This document shows, one piece after another, positions 9,196 to 18,421 of a stretch of DNA of 64,000 nucleotides (positions are counted from its first letter, which is position 1; the number at the start of each line of letters is the position of its first letter). Position numbers and translations under genes: made by a program. The notes below the pieces were generated by a model, which was not told where the DNA came from, did not search any database, and worked only from the letters and a program-made list of their open reading frames with translations. Origin of the DNA: Eubacteriales bacterium (GTDB lineage Bacteria > Bacillota > Clostridia > Oscillospirales > CAG-382); the NCBI GenBank assembly GCA_028702135.1, contig JAQVPJ010000001.1, positions 30,334 to 94,333 of the forward strand, written 5' to 3'.

Positions 9196-9224
9196 TTGAC
9201 TATACCCGTAATATATGATAAAAT
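9196..9224 (+). promoter_or_regulatory. Promoter of the ruvC operon
   Basis: TTGACT (9196-9201), a 17-base spacer and TAAAAT (9219-9224) lie 55 bases before the ruvC ATG. This is the only clear plus-strand promoter before the long co-directional run that follows. Confidence 0.65.
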
Positions 9225-9278
9225 ACAGTGTTATATAATACTTTGAATGAATTACATGAAAAAAGGAACTTGTCGTTA

Positions 9279-9767
9279 ATGATAATTTTGGGTGTTGATC
9301 CGGGAATCGCCACGATCGGATACGGAGTTATTTCATCCGAAAGCGGAAGATTCAACGCAATCGAATACGGTGCGATAATAACAAAACCACATCAGCTTCT
9401 CGAAAACCGTCTGATGCAAATATATGACGGTATCTTTGAAATTATCGTACGGCACAGACCTGACTGTATGGCAATAGAGGAAATTTTTTTCAATAAAAAT
9501 GTCAAAACTGCTGTAGATGTCAGCCAGGCACGCGGCGTTATACTTCTTGCCGCAAGAAAGCAGGACGTGGATATTTACGAATACACCCCGCTTCAGATAA
9601 AAAGCTCCGTTGTCGGCTACGGAAGAGCTGAGAAGCAGCAGATTATGTATATGACGAAGCTACTCTTAAAGTTAGAGAGTGAACCCAAGCCAGATGATAC
9701 CGCCGATGCGCTTGCCGTCGCTATCTGTCATGCAAATTATGCGATGAATAGCTGTTATAAAATATAG
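9279..9767 (+). CDS. ruvC: Holliday junction resolvase RuvC
   Basis: RuvC is the dimeric endonuclease that cuts Holliday junctions during recombinational repair. The RNase H-like fold shows GVDPGIATIGYG with catalytic Asp7, AIEEIFF with the second acidic residue near 67, and KPDDTADALAVAICHA with the C-terminal catalytic acids. I chose ATG 9279 (162 residues) because the protein then begins MIILGVDPG as in the family and AGGA lies upstream; a start further upstream adds residues with no family support. It is first in the ruvC-ruvA-ruvB order. Confidence 0.95.
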   Translation: MIILGVDPGIATIGYGVISSESGRFNAIEYGAIITKPHQLLENRLMQIYDGIFEIIVRHRPDCMAIEEIFFNKNVKTAVDVSQARGVILLAARKQDVDIYEYTPLQIKSSVVGYGRAEKQQIMYMTKLLLKLESEPKPDDTADALAVAICHANYAMNSCYKI

Positions 9768-9794
9768 ATATGTCAACATAATAAAGGAGTTTTT

Positions 9795-10385
9795 ATGTAT
9801 AGTTATATAAAGGGCACCCTTACAGTCCTCACTAACGAATATGCGGTTTTGGATGCAGGTGGAATCGGTTATAAGCTATTCGTTTCTCTAAACACCTACT
9901 CGAAGCTGACAAACCTTTTGCAAAAGGAAGCAACTTTATACACTCACCTGAACGTCAAGGAAGATGCTCTTAACCTTTATGGTTTTTTTGAAAGCGAGGA
10001 ATTATCGGTTTTTAAGCATCTGATTTCTGTCTCGGGGATTGGCCCCAAGGCAGCGATGTCAATTTTGAGCACGCTTACCACTGATAGCTTTGCGCTTGCG
10101 CTCGCAAACGGTGACGCGCGTATGATAGCGCAGGCACAGGGAGTAGGGCTTAAAACGGCACAGAAAGTAATTATAGAGCTAAAGGATAAGCTCGCGAAGG
10201 AGTTTCCCTCGTCAGAGTTTCAATCATCCTCCGCCGCTTCGTCCCCTATGTCCGCTGTTGTGGATACGCTCTCCGTATACGGTTTTTCGAAATCCCAGAT
10301 TTCGCAGGCAATGGCAAAGGTTGATTCCAATCAGCCGCTTGAGGAGATTATTCGGCAGACACTGAAGGTTTTAGGCAGTAAATAA
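9795..10385 (+). CDS. ruvA: Holliday junction DNA helicase subunit RuvA
   Basis: RuvA binds four-way junctions as a tetramer and loads RuvB. Domain I is the N-terminal OB fold (MYSYIKGTLTVLTNEYAVLD). Domain II has the helix-hairpin-helix pair (SVSGIGPKAAMSIL and AQGVGLKTAQKVIIELKDKL). After a Ser-rich linker comes domain III, which contacts RuvB (residues about 150-196). AAAGGAG precedes the ATG. Length and order are normal. Confidence 0.96.
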   Translation: MYSYIKGTLTVLTNEYAVLDAGGIGYKLFVSLNTYSKLTNLLQKEATLYTHLNVKEDALNLYGFFESEELSVFKHLISVSGIGPKAAMSILSTLTTDSFALALANGDARMIAQAQGVGLKTAQKVIIELKDKLAKEFPSSEFQSSSAASSPMSAVVDTLSVYGFSKSQISQAMAKVDSNQPLEEIIRQTLKVLGSK

Positions 10386-10424
10386 AAACAAACGCTGACG
10401 GCGGAAAGGGAGGAAGGTTTCATA

Positions 10425-11501
10425 ATGCCAATTAACACAAAAACCGGGGACAGCGGATTTGAATTTGATTTTGAGAGCAGAATCACGGCAAGCGAGTTTA
10501 TGGAAGCTGATATTGAGACAGAGATATCTCTGCGCCCAAAAACCCTTTCCGAATATATTGGTCAGGAAAAAATCAAAGAGAATCTAAGTATTTTTATCGA
10601 GGCGGCAAAAACCCGCGGAGACTGTTTAGACCATGTTCTTTTGCACGGTCCGCCGGGACTGGGCAAAACCACCCTGTCACATATTATAGCCGCTGAGCTC
10701 GGTGTAAACCTTAAAATAACCAGCGGTCCCGCGATTGAAAAGGCAGGCGATCTCGCAGCTCTTTTGACGACACTCGAACGTAACGATATCCTTTTTATTG
10801 ACGAGATACATCGGCTGCCAAGACAGGTCGAGGAGGTTCTATATCCTGCAATGGAGGACTTTGCTCTGGACTTGATGATGGGCAAGGGCCCCTCTGCTCG
10901 CTCGATAAGAATTCCGCTCAAACCGTTCACTTTAATCGGAGCGACGACAAGAGCCGGACAGCTCTCCTCTCCGCTCAGGGACAGGTTCGGTATGATGTTC
11001 CGTCTTGAGTTGTATACTCCCGAGCAGCTCGCTACAATTGTCACCCGCAGTGCGGGAATACTTGAAACCCCTATAAAAGAAGAGGGAGCTTTTGAGATAG
11101 CCCGCCGTTCAAGAGGGACACCGAGAATAGCGAACCGTTTTCTTAAAAGAGTGCGTGATTTCGCAACCGTTAAAGGCAACGGCTGCATAGATAAATATAT
11201 TTCGGATTTTGCCCTTAAAAGCCTTGACATAGACGAGCTCGGACTTGATTCCATAGACCGCAGAATGCTTGCCGCGATTATAAAATCCTTTGGCGGAGGT
11301 CCCGTCGGCTTAGATACGCTCGCTGCAATAATCGGAGAGGAATCGATTACGCTTGAGGATGTGTATGAGCCTTATCTTTTACAGCTCGGATTTATTAACC
11401 GCACATCGAGAGGACGCTGTGCAACCCCCGGAGCGTACCGTCATCTGGGTATAAATATACCGGAAGCACCTGAAACGAGTCAGATGAAGCTGGATTTTTA
11501 A
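10425..11501 (+). CDS. ruvB: Holliday junction branch-migration ATPase RuvB
   Basis: RuvB is the hexameric AAA+ motor that drives branch migration with RuvA. It shows Walker A ([12 protein letters not shown]), Walker B ([11 protein letters not shown]), sensor 1 (LIGATTRAG), the arginine-finger region (SSPLRDRFG) and a C-terminal winged-helix DNA-binding domain ([21 protein letters not shown]). The 358 residues include a slightly extended N-terminus. GGGAGGAAGG lies before the ATG. Confidence 0.97.
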   Translation: MPINTKTGDSGFEFDFESRITASEFMEADIETEISLRPKTLSEYIGQEKIKENLSIFIEAAKTRGDCLDHVLLHGPPGLGKTTLSHIIAAELGVNLKITSGPAIEKAGDLAALLTTLERNDILFIDEIHRLPRQVEEVLYPAMEDFALDLMMGKGPSARSIRIPLKPFTLIGATTRAGQLSSPLRDRFGMMFRLELYTPEQLATIVTRSAGILETPIKEEGAFEIARRSRGTPRIANRFLKRVRDFATVKGNGCIDKYISDFALKSLDIDELGLDSIDRRMLAAIIKSFGGGPVGLDTLAAIIGEESITLEDVYEPYLLQLGFINRTSRGRCATPGAYRHLGINIPEAPETSQMKLDF

Positions 11502-11513
11502 ACAGGAGTAAAA

Positions 11514-12383
11514 ATGTATATCGCAGACAAATGGCAGGATTACAAGCTAATAGATGCGGATGACGGAGAGCGGCTTGAGAGCTGGGGAGGAAAAATACTA
11601 ATCCGGCCCGACCCGCAGATAATTTGGAAAAGCGGAAGAAAAAACCCGCTTTGGAACCGAGCCGATGCCATATACAAGCGCTCAAAAGAGGGCGGTGGAA
11701 GCTGGGTTAAAAAGGATATTCCCGAATCTTGGAAAATTTCATATGGCGAGATGACCTTTGAGATTACGCCTATGGGATTTAAGCACACCGGGCTTTTCCC
11801 CGAACAGGCGGCAAATTGGGATTGGTTCATGCCGTTGATAAAAAATTGCGGCAGGCGTGTAAAGCTTTTAAACCTTTTCGCCTATACAGGCGGTGCTTCC
11901 GTCGCTGCGGCAAAGGCAGGAGCGGAAGTATGCCATGTAGATGCCTCAAAGGGAATGGTCGGCAAAGCAAAGCAGAATGCTGCTTTATCGGGTATTCCGT
12001 CCGACCGCATTCGCTATATCGTTGATGACTGCATCAAATTCGTGGAGCGGGAAATCCGTCGCGGCAACCGTTACGATGCTGTGATATTAGACCCTCCCTC
12101 CTTCGGGAGAGGTCCGAACGGTGAACGGTGGGTTATTGAAGAAAGTCTTGACAACCTTATTACAACAATAACCGGAGTATTATCGGTTCAACCGCTGTTC
12201 GTGCTGCTTAACTCCTACACTACGGGACTTTCCGCTTCGACAAACGGATATATCCTGCATAACAATATTGTGCGCAGATTCGGAGGATATGTTGAGAGTG
12301 ATGAGCTCGGTATACCGGTTGAAAGCAGCGGCACAGCACTCCCCTGCGGAGCATCTTCACGCTGGACTTCATCTAAAATTTAA
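11514..12383 (+). CDS. Class I SAM-dependent methyltransferase, RlmI/RlmK-like
   Basis: A Rossmann-type methyltransferase of the COG1092 group, whose known members methylate 23S rRNA bases. The SAM site is seen in LLNLFAYTGGASVAAAKAGA with VDASKGMV after it. The catalytic-site motif is ILDPPSFGRGPNGE. There is no N-terminal PUA domain, unlike E. coli RlmI; residues 1-95 form a different, Trp-rich N-terminal part. It starts 12 bases after ruvB with AGGAG upstream and is clearly in the operon. RNA is the likely substrate; the exact base is unknown. Confidence 0.82.
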   Translation: MYIADKWQDYKLIDADDGERLESWGGKILIRPDPQIIWKSGRKNPLWNRADAIYKRSKEGGGSWVKKDIPESWKISYGEMTFEITPMGFKHTGLFPEQAANWDWFMPLIKNCGRRVKLLNLFAYTGGASVAAAKAGAEVCHVDASKGMVGKAKQNAALSGIPSDRIRYIVDDCIKFVEREIRRGNRYDAVILDPPSFGRGPNGERWVIEESLDNLITTITGVLSVQPLFVLLNSYTTGLSASTNGYILHNNIVRRFGGYVESDELGIPVESSGTALPCGASSRWTSSKI

Positions 12384-12403
12384 TTAGAAAAACGGTAATT
12401 TTA

Positions 12404-13261
12404 ATGACATTTATAAAAACAGAGAATTTATCATTTAAATATAAAGAGGGCGAACCTGAGGTTATTAAAAACATATCGCTTGAGATAGAAAAGGGCAGCT
12501 ACACCTCCGTCCTCGGTCACAACGGAAGCGGCAAGAGTACCCTTGCCAAGCTGATATGCGGCATTTTGCAGCCCACTTCGGGCAGTGTAAGCGTTGGCGG
12601 ATATATGACGAACAGCGAGCGGGATATTTATAAGATCAGGGAATCCTGCGGTATGGTTTTTCAAAATCCCGACAATCAGATAGTTGCAAGTGTTGTCGAG
12701 GAGGACGTCGCCTTTGCTCCTGAGAATCTCGGTGTTGAGCCTTCAAAAATAAGAAAAATAGTGGATGATTGCTTAAAAACCGTGGGTATGGAGGAATACG
12801 CGCTTCATTCAACATATAAACTATCCGGAGGTCAGAAGCAACGTGTTGCAATAGCGGGTGTACTGGCGATGAGTCCGAGCTGCATAATATTCGATGAAGC
12901 CACTGCGATGCTCGACCCTACGGGACGCAAAGATATTACGACTGCCATGAAAAAGCTGAACAAGGAAAAAGGCATTACGGTAATCACAATAACCCACTAT
13001 ATGAACGAAGCGATTGAAGCCGACAGAGTCATCGTTTTAAATAAGGGAGAGGTCTTTCTTGACGGAACCCCGGAGGAGATTTTTTCTCAGGTGGAAAAGC
13101 TGAAAAGCGTATCACTTTCGGTGCCGCAGGTTACCGAACTGCTGTATCTTCTTGATTCGGACGGATATGATTTTCCGAAAGGTGTTCTGCACACTATGCA
13201 GGCAGCTGATGTTATTGAAAAAAAGGCCGCCGGGCTAAAAAAAGGAGTGAGCGGCACATGA
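12404..13261 (+). CDS. ecfA1: ECF transporter ATPase A1
   Basis: This is one of the two ATPases of the energy-coupling-factor module that powers vitamin and metal S components. It shows Walker A (GHNGSGKSTLAK), Q-loop (MVFQNPDNQIVA), signature (LSGGQKQRVAIAG), Walker B (CIIFDEATAMLDP) and H-loop (ITHYMNEA), and a C-terminal extension with the SLSVPQVTELLYLL helix typical of EcfA. It overlaps ecfA2 by four bases. The module has no S component next to it, so it is probably a group II, shared module. Confidence 0.94.
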   Translation: MTFIKTENLSFKYKEGEPEVIKNISLEIEKGSYTSVLGHNGSGKSTLAKLICGILQPTSGSVSVGGYMTNSERDIYKIRESCGMVFQNPDNQIVASVVEEDVAFAPENLGVEPSKIRKIVDDCLKTVGMEEYALHSTYKLSGGQKQRVAIAGVLAMSPSCIIFDEATAMLDPTGRKDITTAMKKLNKEKGITVITITHYMNEAIEADRVIVLNKGEVFLDGTPEEIFSQVEKLKSVSLSVPQVTELLYLLDSDGYDFPKGVLHTMQAADVIEKKAAGLKKGVSGT

Positions 13262-14121
13262 TGGCTTTGCGTTTTATTGATGTTTCGGTCATTTACGGCG
13301 AGGGCACTCCGTTTCGTAAGGTGGCACTTGACAGCATTTCCGTCGATTTTCCCGCCGGTCAGGTAATAGGTATAATTGGGCATACAGGCAGCGGAAAAAG
13401 CACTATGGTTATGCTCTCAAACGGTATTTTAAAACCGACGAGCGGGAAAATTCTGCTTGAAGAAACTGATATTTGGGAAAAGCCCAGAGAAATCGGCAGG
13501 GTTCGCGCTAAGGTCGGTATAGCCTTTCAATATCCTGAATACCAGCTGTTTGATGAAACAGTTTACAAGGATATCGCCTTCGGACCTAAAAATATGGGAC
13601 TTGAAGAGAGTGAAATCGATGCCCGTGTGAGAACTGCCGCCGGATTCTGCGGGTTAGACGAACTTTCGCTTAAAAAGTCTCCCTTCGAGCTTTCGGGAGG
13701 TCAAAAACGTCGTGCCGCTATTGCCGGGGTTATCGCCATGGATCCCAAAGTGTTGGTGCTTGATGAACCTACTGCCGGTCTCGACCCTCTCGGGCGAGAG
13801 GAAATACTCGGCGGACTGATCAAATACCAGAAAGAAAAAAGCAATACCCTTCTTCTGATATCGCACAGCATGGAGGATATTGCAAAATACTGCGACCGAA
13901 TTCTTGTACTAAAGGACGGTAAAGTATATATGTACGGCACGGTAGGTGAGATATTTATGCAGGCGGAAAAGTTATTCGACGCATCGCTTGACCTTCCGCA
14001 GATTACAAAGCTTTTTATAGAGCTTAAAAAGCGTGATCTTACTGAAAACACGGATGTTTATACTGTTAAATATGCAAAAAAAGAAATAGAAAAGCTCCTT
14101 TTTCTAACCAAAAGTCAGTAA
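13258..14121 (+). CDS. ecfA2: ECF transporter ATPase A2
   Basis: The second ATPase pairs with EcfA1 as a heterodimer. Motifs are Walker A (GHTGSGKSTMVM), Q-loop (AFQYPEYQLF), signature (LSGGQKRRAAIAGV), Walker B (VLVLDEPTAGLDP) and H-loop (ISHSMEDI). The YPEYQLF Q-loop wording is characteristic of EcfA2. The start ATG at 13258 overlaps the ecfA1 stop (a second ATG follows immediately), so translation is coupled. Confidence 0.94.
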   Translation: MMALRFIDVSVIYGEGTPFRKVALDSISVDFPAGQVIGIIGHTGSGKSTMVMLSNGILKPTSGKILLEETDIWEKPREIGRVRAKVGIAFQYPEYQLFDETVYKDIAFGPKNMGLEESEIDARVRTAAGFCGLDELSLKKSPFELSGGQKRRAAIAGVIAMDPKVLVLDEPTAGLDPLGREEILGGLIKYQKEKSNTLLLISHSMEDIAKYCDRILVLKDGKVYMYGTVGEIFMQAEKLFDASLDLPQITKLFIELKKRDLTENTDVYTVKYAKKEIEKLLFLTKSQ

Positions 14122-14154
14122 CGCGAATATTTACCAAAGATCGGATTTTATAAG

Positions 14155-14967
14155 ATGCTCAAAGATATCACCCTAGGTCAGTTCTTTCCGGGCAAGTCGC
14201 TTCTCCATAGAACAGACCCAAGAATCAAGCTTATAATTTTAGTCGTTTACCTGATTATGGTACTGGCGGCAAAATCGATAACCGGCGTTATATTCATCGC
14301 CCTGGTTACGTTCGCCCTAGTAATGGCTTCACAAATAAACTTGAGAATTATTGCAAAATCGTTAAAACCACTTGCATTTATACTGATATTTACCGCTGTA
14401 ATAAACATATTTTTCGTTTCCGGAGAAACTCCTGTTTTCGAGTGGCGATTTATCCATATCTATAAAGAGGGACTTATTAATGCCGCTCTGATGATGATCC
14501 GGCTTATTTCGTTGATCGCCGGAACAAGCGTGCTGCTTACTTATACCACCTCTCCTTTGGAGCTTACGGATGCGATCGAAAGACTGCTCTCGCCGCTGAA
14601 AAAAATAAAAGTTCCTGTACATGAATTCGCTATGATGATGACGATTGCTCTTCGTTTTATTCCAACGCTCATAGAGGAGACAGATAAAATCATCTCCGCT
14701 CAAAAAGCAAGAGGTGCCGATTTTGAGACGGGAAGCCTGTTAAAACGCGCAAAAGCTCTTATCCCGATTTTAATACCTCTGTTCGTTTCGGCTTTCAGGC
14801 GCGCAGACGAGCTTGCTGAGGCTATGGAGTGCAGATGCTACAAAGGCGGAGAGGGAAGGACAAAAATGAAGCAGATGAAATCACATCCATCCGATTATGT
14901 TTTCTTAATTATTATGATAAGCCTGTGCGTTTCAGTCTATTATATAGATACGCTGCGATTAATATGA
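14155..14967 (+). CDS. ecfT: ECF transporter transmembrane subunit T
   Basis: EcfT is the membrane scaffold that links the ATPases to interchangeable S components. The 270-residue protein begins with the conserved GQFFPGKSLLHRTDPRIKL region, has several transmembrane helices, and carries the coupling-helix motif QKARGADFETG. The second coupling motif reads AMECRCYKGGEGRTK, with Cys where many members have Gly. The stop overlaps the truA start (ATGA). Confidence 0.93.
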   Translation: MLKDITLGQFFPGKSLLHRTDPRIKLIILVVYLIMVLAAKSITGVIFIALVTFALVMASQINLRIIAKSLKPLAFILIFTAVINIFFVSGETPVFEWRFIHIYKEGLINAALMMIRLISLIAGTSVLLTYTTSPLELTDAIERLLSPLKKIKVPVHEFAMMMTIALRFIPTLIEETDKIISAQKARGADFETGSLLKRAKALIPILIPLFVSAFRRADELAEAMECRCYKGGEGRTKMKQMKSHPSDYVFLIIMISLCVSVYYIDTLRLI

Positions 14968-15701
14968 CCATGATAAATTATGCATTAACCCTTTCTTTTA
15001 AGGGCACAAAATATTGCGGCTGGCAGGTACAGAAAAACGCTTTGAGTGTACAGGAAGTCGTACAGGATGCGATTGAGGGTGTTTTCGGCACGAGATTGAA
15101 TCTTACCGGCTGTAGCCGAACAGACTCGGGTGTCCACGCAAACGAATATGTATGCAATATTAAATCAACAATGGAAATAGACACCTGTAAGCTCCCGTTG
15201 GCAATAAACTCCCATCTTCCGAAAGATATTGCAGTAACCGCTGCAAGGGTGGCAGAGGACAGCTTCCATGCAAGATATTCCGCAAAGGGTAAGGAATATA
15301 TTTATCGAATATGGAACAGCCGGATACACAACCCGTTTTATGCCGAAACCGCCTACCATTATCCAAAAAAAATCGATGTTGAGAAAGCGGATTTAATTGC
15401 AAGCTGCTTTGTAGGACATCATGATTTTTCCTCATTTATGGCGGCTCACAGCAAAATCAAGGATACTGTACGCGAGGTTTTTTATTTTAAAGCGGAGCGT
15501 GACGGCGATTTTGTAAACCTTATTGTGGCTGCAGATGGGTTTTTATACAACATGGTAAGAATTATGTGCGGAACCGTTCTGCAGATTATTTCCGGAAGAA
15601 TAGTTTTGCCTGTATGCGACATTATTGCCGCAAAAAACCGCTCTGAAGCAGGCGTTACGCTGCCCGCCTCGGGATTGTACCTTAACAGGATTTTTTATTG
15701 A
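14964..15701 (+). CDS. truA: tRNA pseudouridine(38-40) synthase
   Basis: TruA isomerises uridines 38-40 in the anticodon arm of tRNAs. The catalytic Asp54 lies in GCSRTDSGVHA; KGKEYIYRIWNS and NMVRIMCGTVL are further family motifs. I chose ATG 14964, which overlaps the ecfT stop, giving 245 residues (normal length); a start at 14829 would lie inside ecfT and has no family support. The ecfA1-ecfA2-ecfT-truA order is a conserved Firmicutes block. Confidence 0.95.
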   Translation: MTMINYALTLSFKGTKYCGWQVQKNALSVQEVVQDAIEGVFGTRLNLTGCSRTDSGVHANEYVCNIKSTMEIDTCKLPLAINSHLPKDIAVTAARVAEDSFHARYSAKGKEYIYRIWNSRIHNPFYAETAYHYPKKIDVEKADLIASCFVGHHDFSSFMAAHSKIKDTVREVFYFKAERDGDFVNLIVAADGFLYNMVRIMCGTVLQIISGRIVLPVCDIIAAKNRSEAGVTLPASGLYLNRIFY

Positions 15702-15721
15702 TATAAAGGAGAAAAACGGCG

Positions 15722-16951
15722 ATGGGTGCTTTTTCGATATTCACCGACAAGAAAAAGAAAAAAGCTCAAAACAGTGTTCCCACGGTCGAGGAATACTATA
15801 TTAAGCTTGCACGCCGCACAACCCTTGCAAAATTTATCTGCATTATGCTTATCGGCAGCTTTGTTCTCTTTTCCTTTTCGGCAAACAAAGAAGAGCTGAC
15901 GATAGAAAACTTCCGCTATATGCTAAAGTTTGCCGACTTCGGCGCGGAAACGGTCGAGGAAACCGCTTCGGTCGTTTATTTTGACAGCGATTCGGAAAAC
16001 GCAGGCGCGTTAATGAGAGGAGACCTCGCCGTACTAAATAACAGCGGCTTGAAGGTTTACAGCTTTAACGGAAAAAAGCTTTTAAGCTCTTCTTTTAAAT
16101 ATGACTATCCAAGGATGCTTTCTAACAACAAAAACATATACACTTATGATATCGGCGGCAGTGAGCTGCGTATTTTCAGCTCTTATTCCCTGCTCTATTC
16201 CGAAACCTTCGGTTATCCGATCTACGGGGTTTCGGTAAGTGAAAATGGCGGTTTTGCCGTAGTTACATCGGCAAAAGGCTACAGAAACTCGTTTTATGTG
16301 TATGACGAATATTACAGAGTGATTTATAAATATTTTTCCGCAGAAAAGTATATAGATTGTATATCGCTCTCTGCAGACGGAAAAGAAGCCGTCACTCTGC
16401 TGCATTATTCTAAATCGGGGGAAATAGTCACGCTGCTTATGAAGTTTTCGGTGGATAAAGAGGAACCGGTTTTTCAAGCGGAATTCAACGATGAGCTGCC
16501 GCTACAGGTGAGCTATATGTCGGATGGATCATATGCTGTATTAACAAGTAAATCACTTAGGTTTTATTCCTCCGAAAATATAGCCTCCGACGAAATAATT
16601 TTTGGAGAAAAATCGCTTTTGGGCTATGAATTTTGTAATAATTATGCTATAATAACCTACAATACCATTGGACTCTCTGCCGGGACTGAGCTTGATGTAT
16701 ATGCGAAGGACGGAACCCTGGTCGCTGTCAGAAGATACGAGGGTGCGTTGCTGGATAAAAAAATATACGCGGACAATTTGTATGTGCTTACACACGGTGC
16801 GCTTTCGATGGTGGATCTCTCCGGAAAAGATGAGGATAAAATGACCGTCGTGGATAACGAATTCCGGGATATTATCCTTGACAATGAAAGCATAGTTCTT
16901 TTTTCCGATAATAAAGCAGAGTATTTTAAAAATGCCGGGGTCGGCGGATAA
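15722..16951 (+). CDS. DUF5711-type membrane-anchored beta-propeller-like protein
   Basis: The 409-residue protein has a basic N-terminus (KKKKKAQ), one membrane segment at about residues 38-54 (FICIMLIGSFVLFSFS), and a long extracytoplasmic part rich in short beta-strand repeats (for example LAVLNNSGLKVYSFNGKKLL, IYTYDIGGSELRIFSS, YAVLTSKSLRFYSSEN). This matches the DUF5711 proteins common in Clostridia, which look like WD40/PQQ-type propellers. No catalytic residues are recognisable. It lies between truA and the CvpA-like gene, 20 bases after truA. Function unknown; a surface-exposed protein-interaction role is possible. Confidence 0.75.
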   Translation: MGAFSIFTDKKKKKAQNSVPTVEEYYIKLARRTTLAKFICIMLIGSFVLFSFSANKEELTIENFRYMLKFADFGAETVEETASVVYFDSDSENAGALMRGDLAVLNNSGLKVYSFNGKKLLSSSFKYDYPRMLSNNKNIYTYDIGGSELRIFSSYSLLYSETFGYPIYGVSVSENGGFAVVTSAKGYRNSFYVYDEYYRVIYKYFSAEKYIDCISLSADGKEAVTLLHYSKSGEIVTLLMKFSVDKEEPVFQAEFNDELPLQVSYMSDGSYAVLTSKSLRFYSSENIASDEIIFGEKSLLGYEFCNNYAIITYNTIGLSAGTELDVYAKDGTLVAVRRYEGALLDKKIYADNLYVLTHGALSMVDLSGKDEDKMTVVDNEFRDIILDNESIVLFSDNKAEYFKNAGVGG

Positions 16952-17012
16952 AAAGCATTCCTCCTGATTCATAAATTCGGTATTAACACCGGAGAAAGGT
17001 ACGGTATCCTAT

Positions 17013-17741
17013 ATGAACGCTATACTTGATATTATCATTGTGGTCATTGCATCGTTAACGATTTATTTTGCTGCAAGGAACGGATTTGTCAAAACATTGC
17101 TGTCCGCTTCTTCTTTTCTTATCGCACTGGTTATAACCGTAACCCTTTTTTCTCCCGTAAAAAACGCATTTATGGAAACCTCGGCGGTAAACAGTATAAG
17201 AGAACATGTCGAAACGGCTCTCGATTCGATAATGTCTGAAAACAATGCGGACAACAGCGCAGACATAGATGCGTTGTTGGAAAAGGAAAGCGGTGCTGAC
17301 GGCTTTTTTGAAATCCTTGACAATGCCGGAATAAAACGCGAGGACCTGCAGAAAAGGATTGACGAATGGAAGACCGAAGAGGGCGCAGACCTGAAAGAGA
17401 AGCTGATAGACTATATTGCCGCACCGATAGTAAATGCACTAATCACCGCCCTCGTTGTATGCCTGCTCTTTTTCGGTTCTCTCATATTATTGAAGATTGT
17501 GACTTGTATTCTCGACAAGATACTCAAGCTACCGGTGCTCAAAACAGCAAATACACTTCTCGGAGTTATTCTGGGAATTATACTCGCTTTGGTGCGTATC
17601 TATCTGTTTGTGGCCTTGGTCAAGATATTGTTGCCCTATGGTCAAACGCTCGACATCGGCGCGTTTGATGCGATTAACACCGAAAAAACCCTGCTGTTTA
17701 AATTATTTTACGATTTCAACATATTTAATTTCTTGGTTTAG
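17013..17741 (+). CDS. CvpA-family membrane protein
   Basis: The 242-residue protein has hydrophobic segments at about residues 2-20 and 25-46, a hydrophilic acidic stretch (about 65-130), and two more segments near 140-165 and 180-205. The starting pattern (DIIIVVIASLTIYFAARNGFVKTLLS) is the CvpA/colicin V production family signature, with the conserved Gly after the first helix. Family members are linked to envelope integrity; the molecular function is not settled. GGAGAAAGG lies upstream. Confidence 0.78.
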   Translation: MNAILDIIIVVIASLTIYFAARNGFVKTLLSASSFLIALVITVTLFSPVKNAFMETSAVNSIREHVETALDSIMSENNADNSADIDALLEKESGADGFFEILDNAGIKREDLQKRIDEWKTEEGADLKEKLIDYIAAPIVNALITALVVCLLFFGSLILLKIVTCILDKILKLPVLKTANTLLGVILGIILALVRIYLFVALVKILLPYGQTLDIGAFDAINTEKTLLFKLFYDFNIFNFLV

Positions 17742-17782
17742 AAAGACCTATGATGTATAAAATACTGAGAGGAAGGAACAAC

Positions 17783-17808
17783 GTTCATTTAGAAATAGCG
17801 GAATGAAC
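17783..17808 (+). repeat. Short inverted repeat ahead of pgsA
   Basis: GTTCATT (17783-17789) and AATGAAC (17802-17808) form a 7-bp stem with a 12-base loop. The same stretch holds an imperfect direct repeat, AACAACGTTCATTTAG and AACAATGTGCATTTAG, the second copy ending at the pgsA start codon. It could affect pgsA translation. Confidence 0.4.
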
Positions 17809-17822
17809 AATGTGCATTTAGG

Positions 17823-18389
17823 ATGAAAAAGAATATTCCGAACATATTATCTGTCATCAGACTTCTGTTGGTACCTGTGTTCATATATTTGTTTTTTAAC
17901 GACTTCAAAATTACTGCTGCTTTTGTTTTTGCTATAGCGAGCGCAACTGACATACTTGACGGATATCTTGCAAGGAAATATAACTGGATAACTGCTGCCG
18001 GAAAAATACTCGATCCTCTCGCAGATAAGCTTATGCAGGGCGCTGTAATATGCAGCCTTGCGATTGATAATATTAACAACAATAAAAGTATGTTTTTTAT
18101 CGGAATCGCTGTTTTATTCCTTCTTAAGGAAAGTGCGATGATAATCGGTGCATGCATAGTGATACGAAAGAAACATACGATAGTGGTTTCCAACTGGTAC
18201 GGAAAAGCCGCAACTGTAGCTTTTTTCTGTATCACGACTATTCTGATTTTCTACAGTGAAAATATGACTTTGAACATAATACTGGGCATACTTTTGGTTG
18301 CAGTTTTAATATCAGCTCTTCTCCTGTATTATTTCAAAGTATTCCGTGGAGTTTACGGGATAAAATTTCCCTCTAAAAAGAAAAAATAA
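17823..18389 (+). CDS. pgsA: CDP-diacylglycerol-glycerol-3-phosphate 3-phosphatidyltransferase
   Basis: PgsA transfers the phosphatidyl group from CDP-diacylglycerol to glycerol-3-phosphate, the committed step to phosphatidylglycerol, in the cytoplasmic membrane. The CDP-alcohol phosphotransferase motif is complete: DILDGYLARKYNWITAAG followed by KILDPLADKL. About five to six hydrophobic helices are present. The start ATG has AGG directly adjacent and no well-spaced Shine-Dalgarno, so initiation may be weak or coupled. GpsA at 60 kb supplies its substrate. Confidence 0.93.
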   Translation: MKKNIPNILSVIRLLLVPVFIYLFFNDFKITAAFVFAIASATDILDGYLARKYNWITAAGKILDPLADKLMQGAVICSLAIDNINNNKSMFFIGIAVLFLLKESAMIIGACIVIRKKHTIVVSNWYGKAATVAFFCITTILIFYSENMTLNIILGILLVAVLISALLLYYFKVFRGVYGIKFPSKKKK

Positions 18390-18421
18390 ATTTCGGTTCA
18401 CCCCAGTGAAGGAGTCCCTAT

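Noticed and set aside
10562..11254. A 230-codon minus-strand frame
   Set aside because: Entirely antisense to ruvB and rich in Ser/Arg/Leu as expected of a shadow frame.
17751..17807. An 18-codon frame between the CvpA-like gene and pgsA
   Set aside because: No ribosome site, and the sequence is better explained by the repeats in this spacer.
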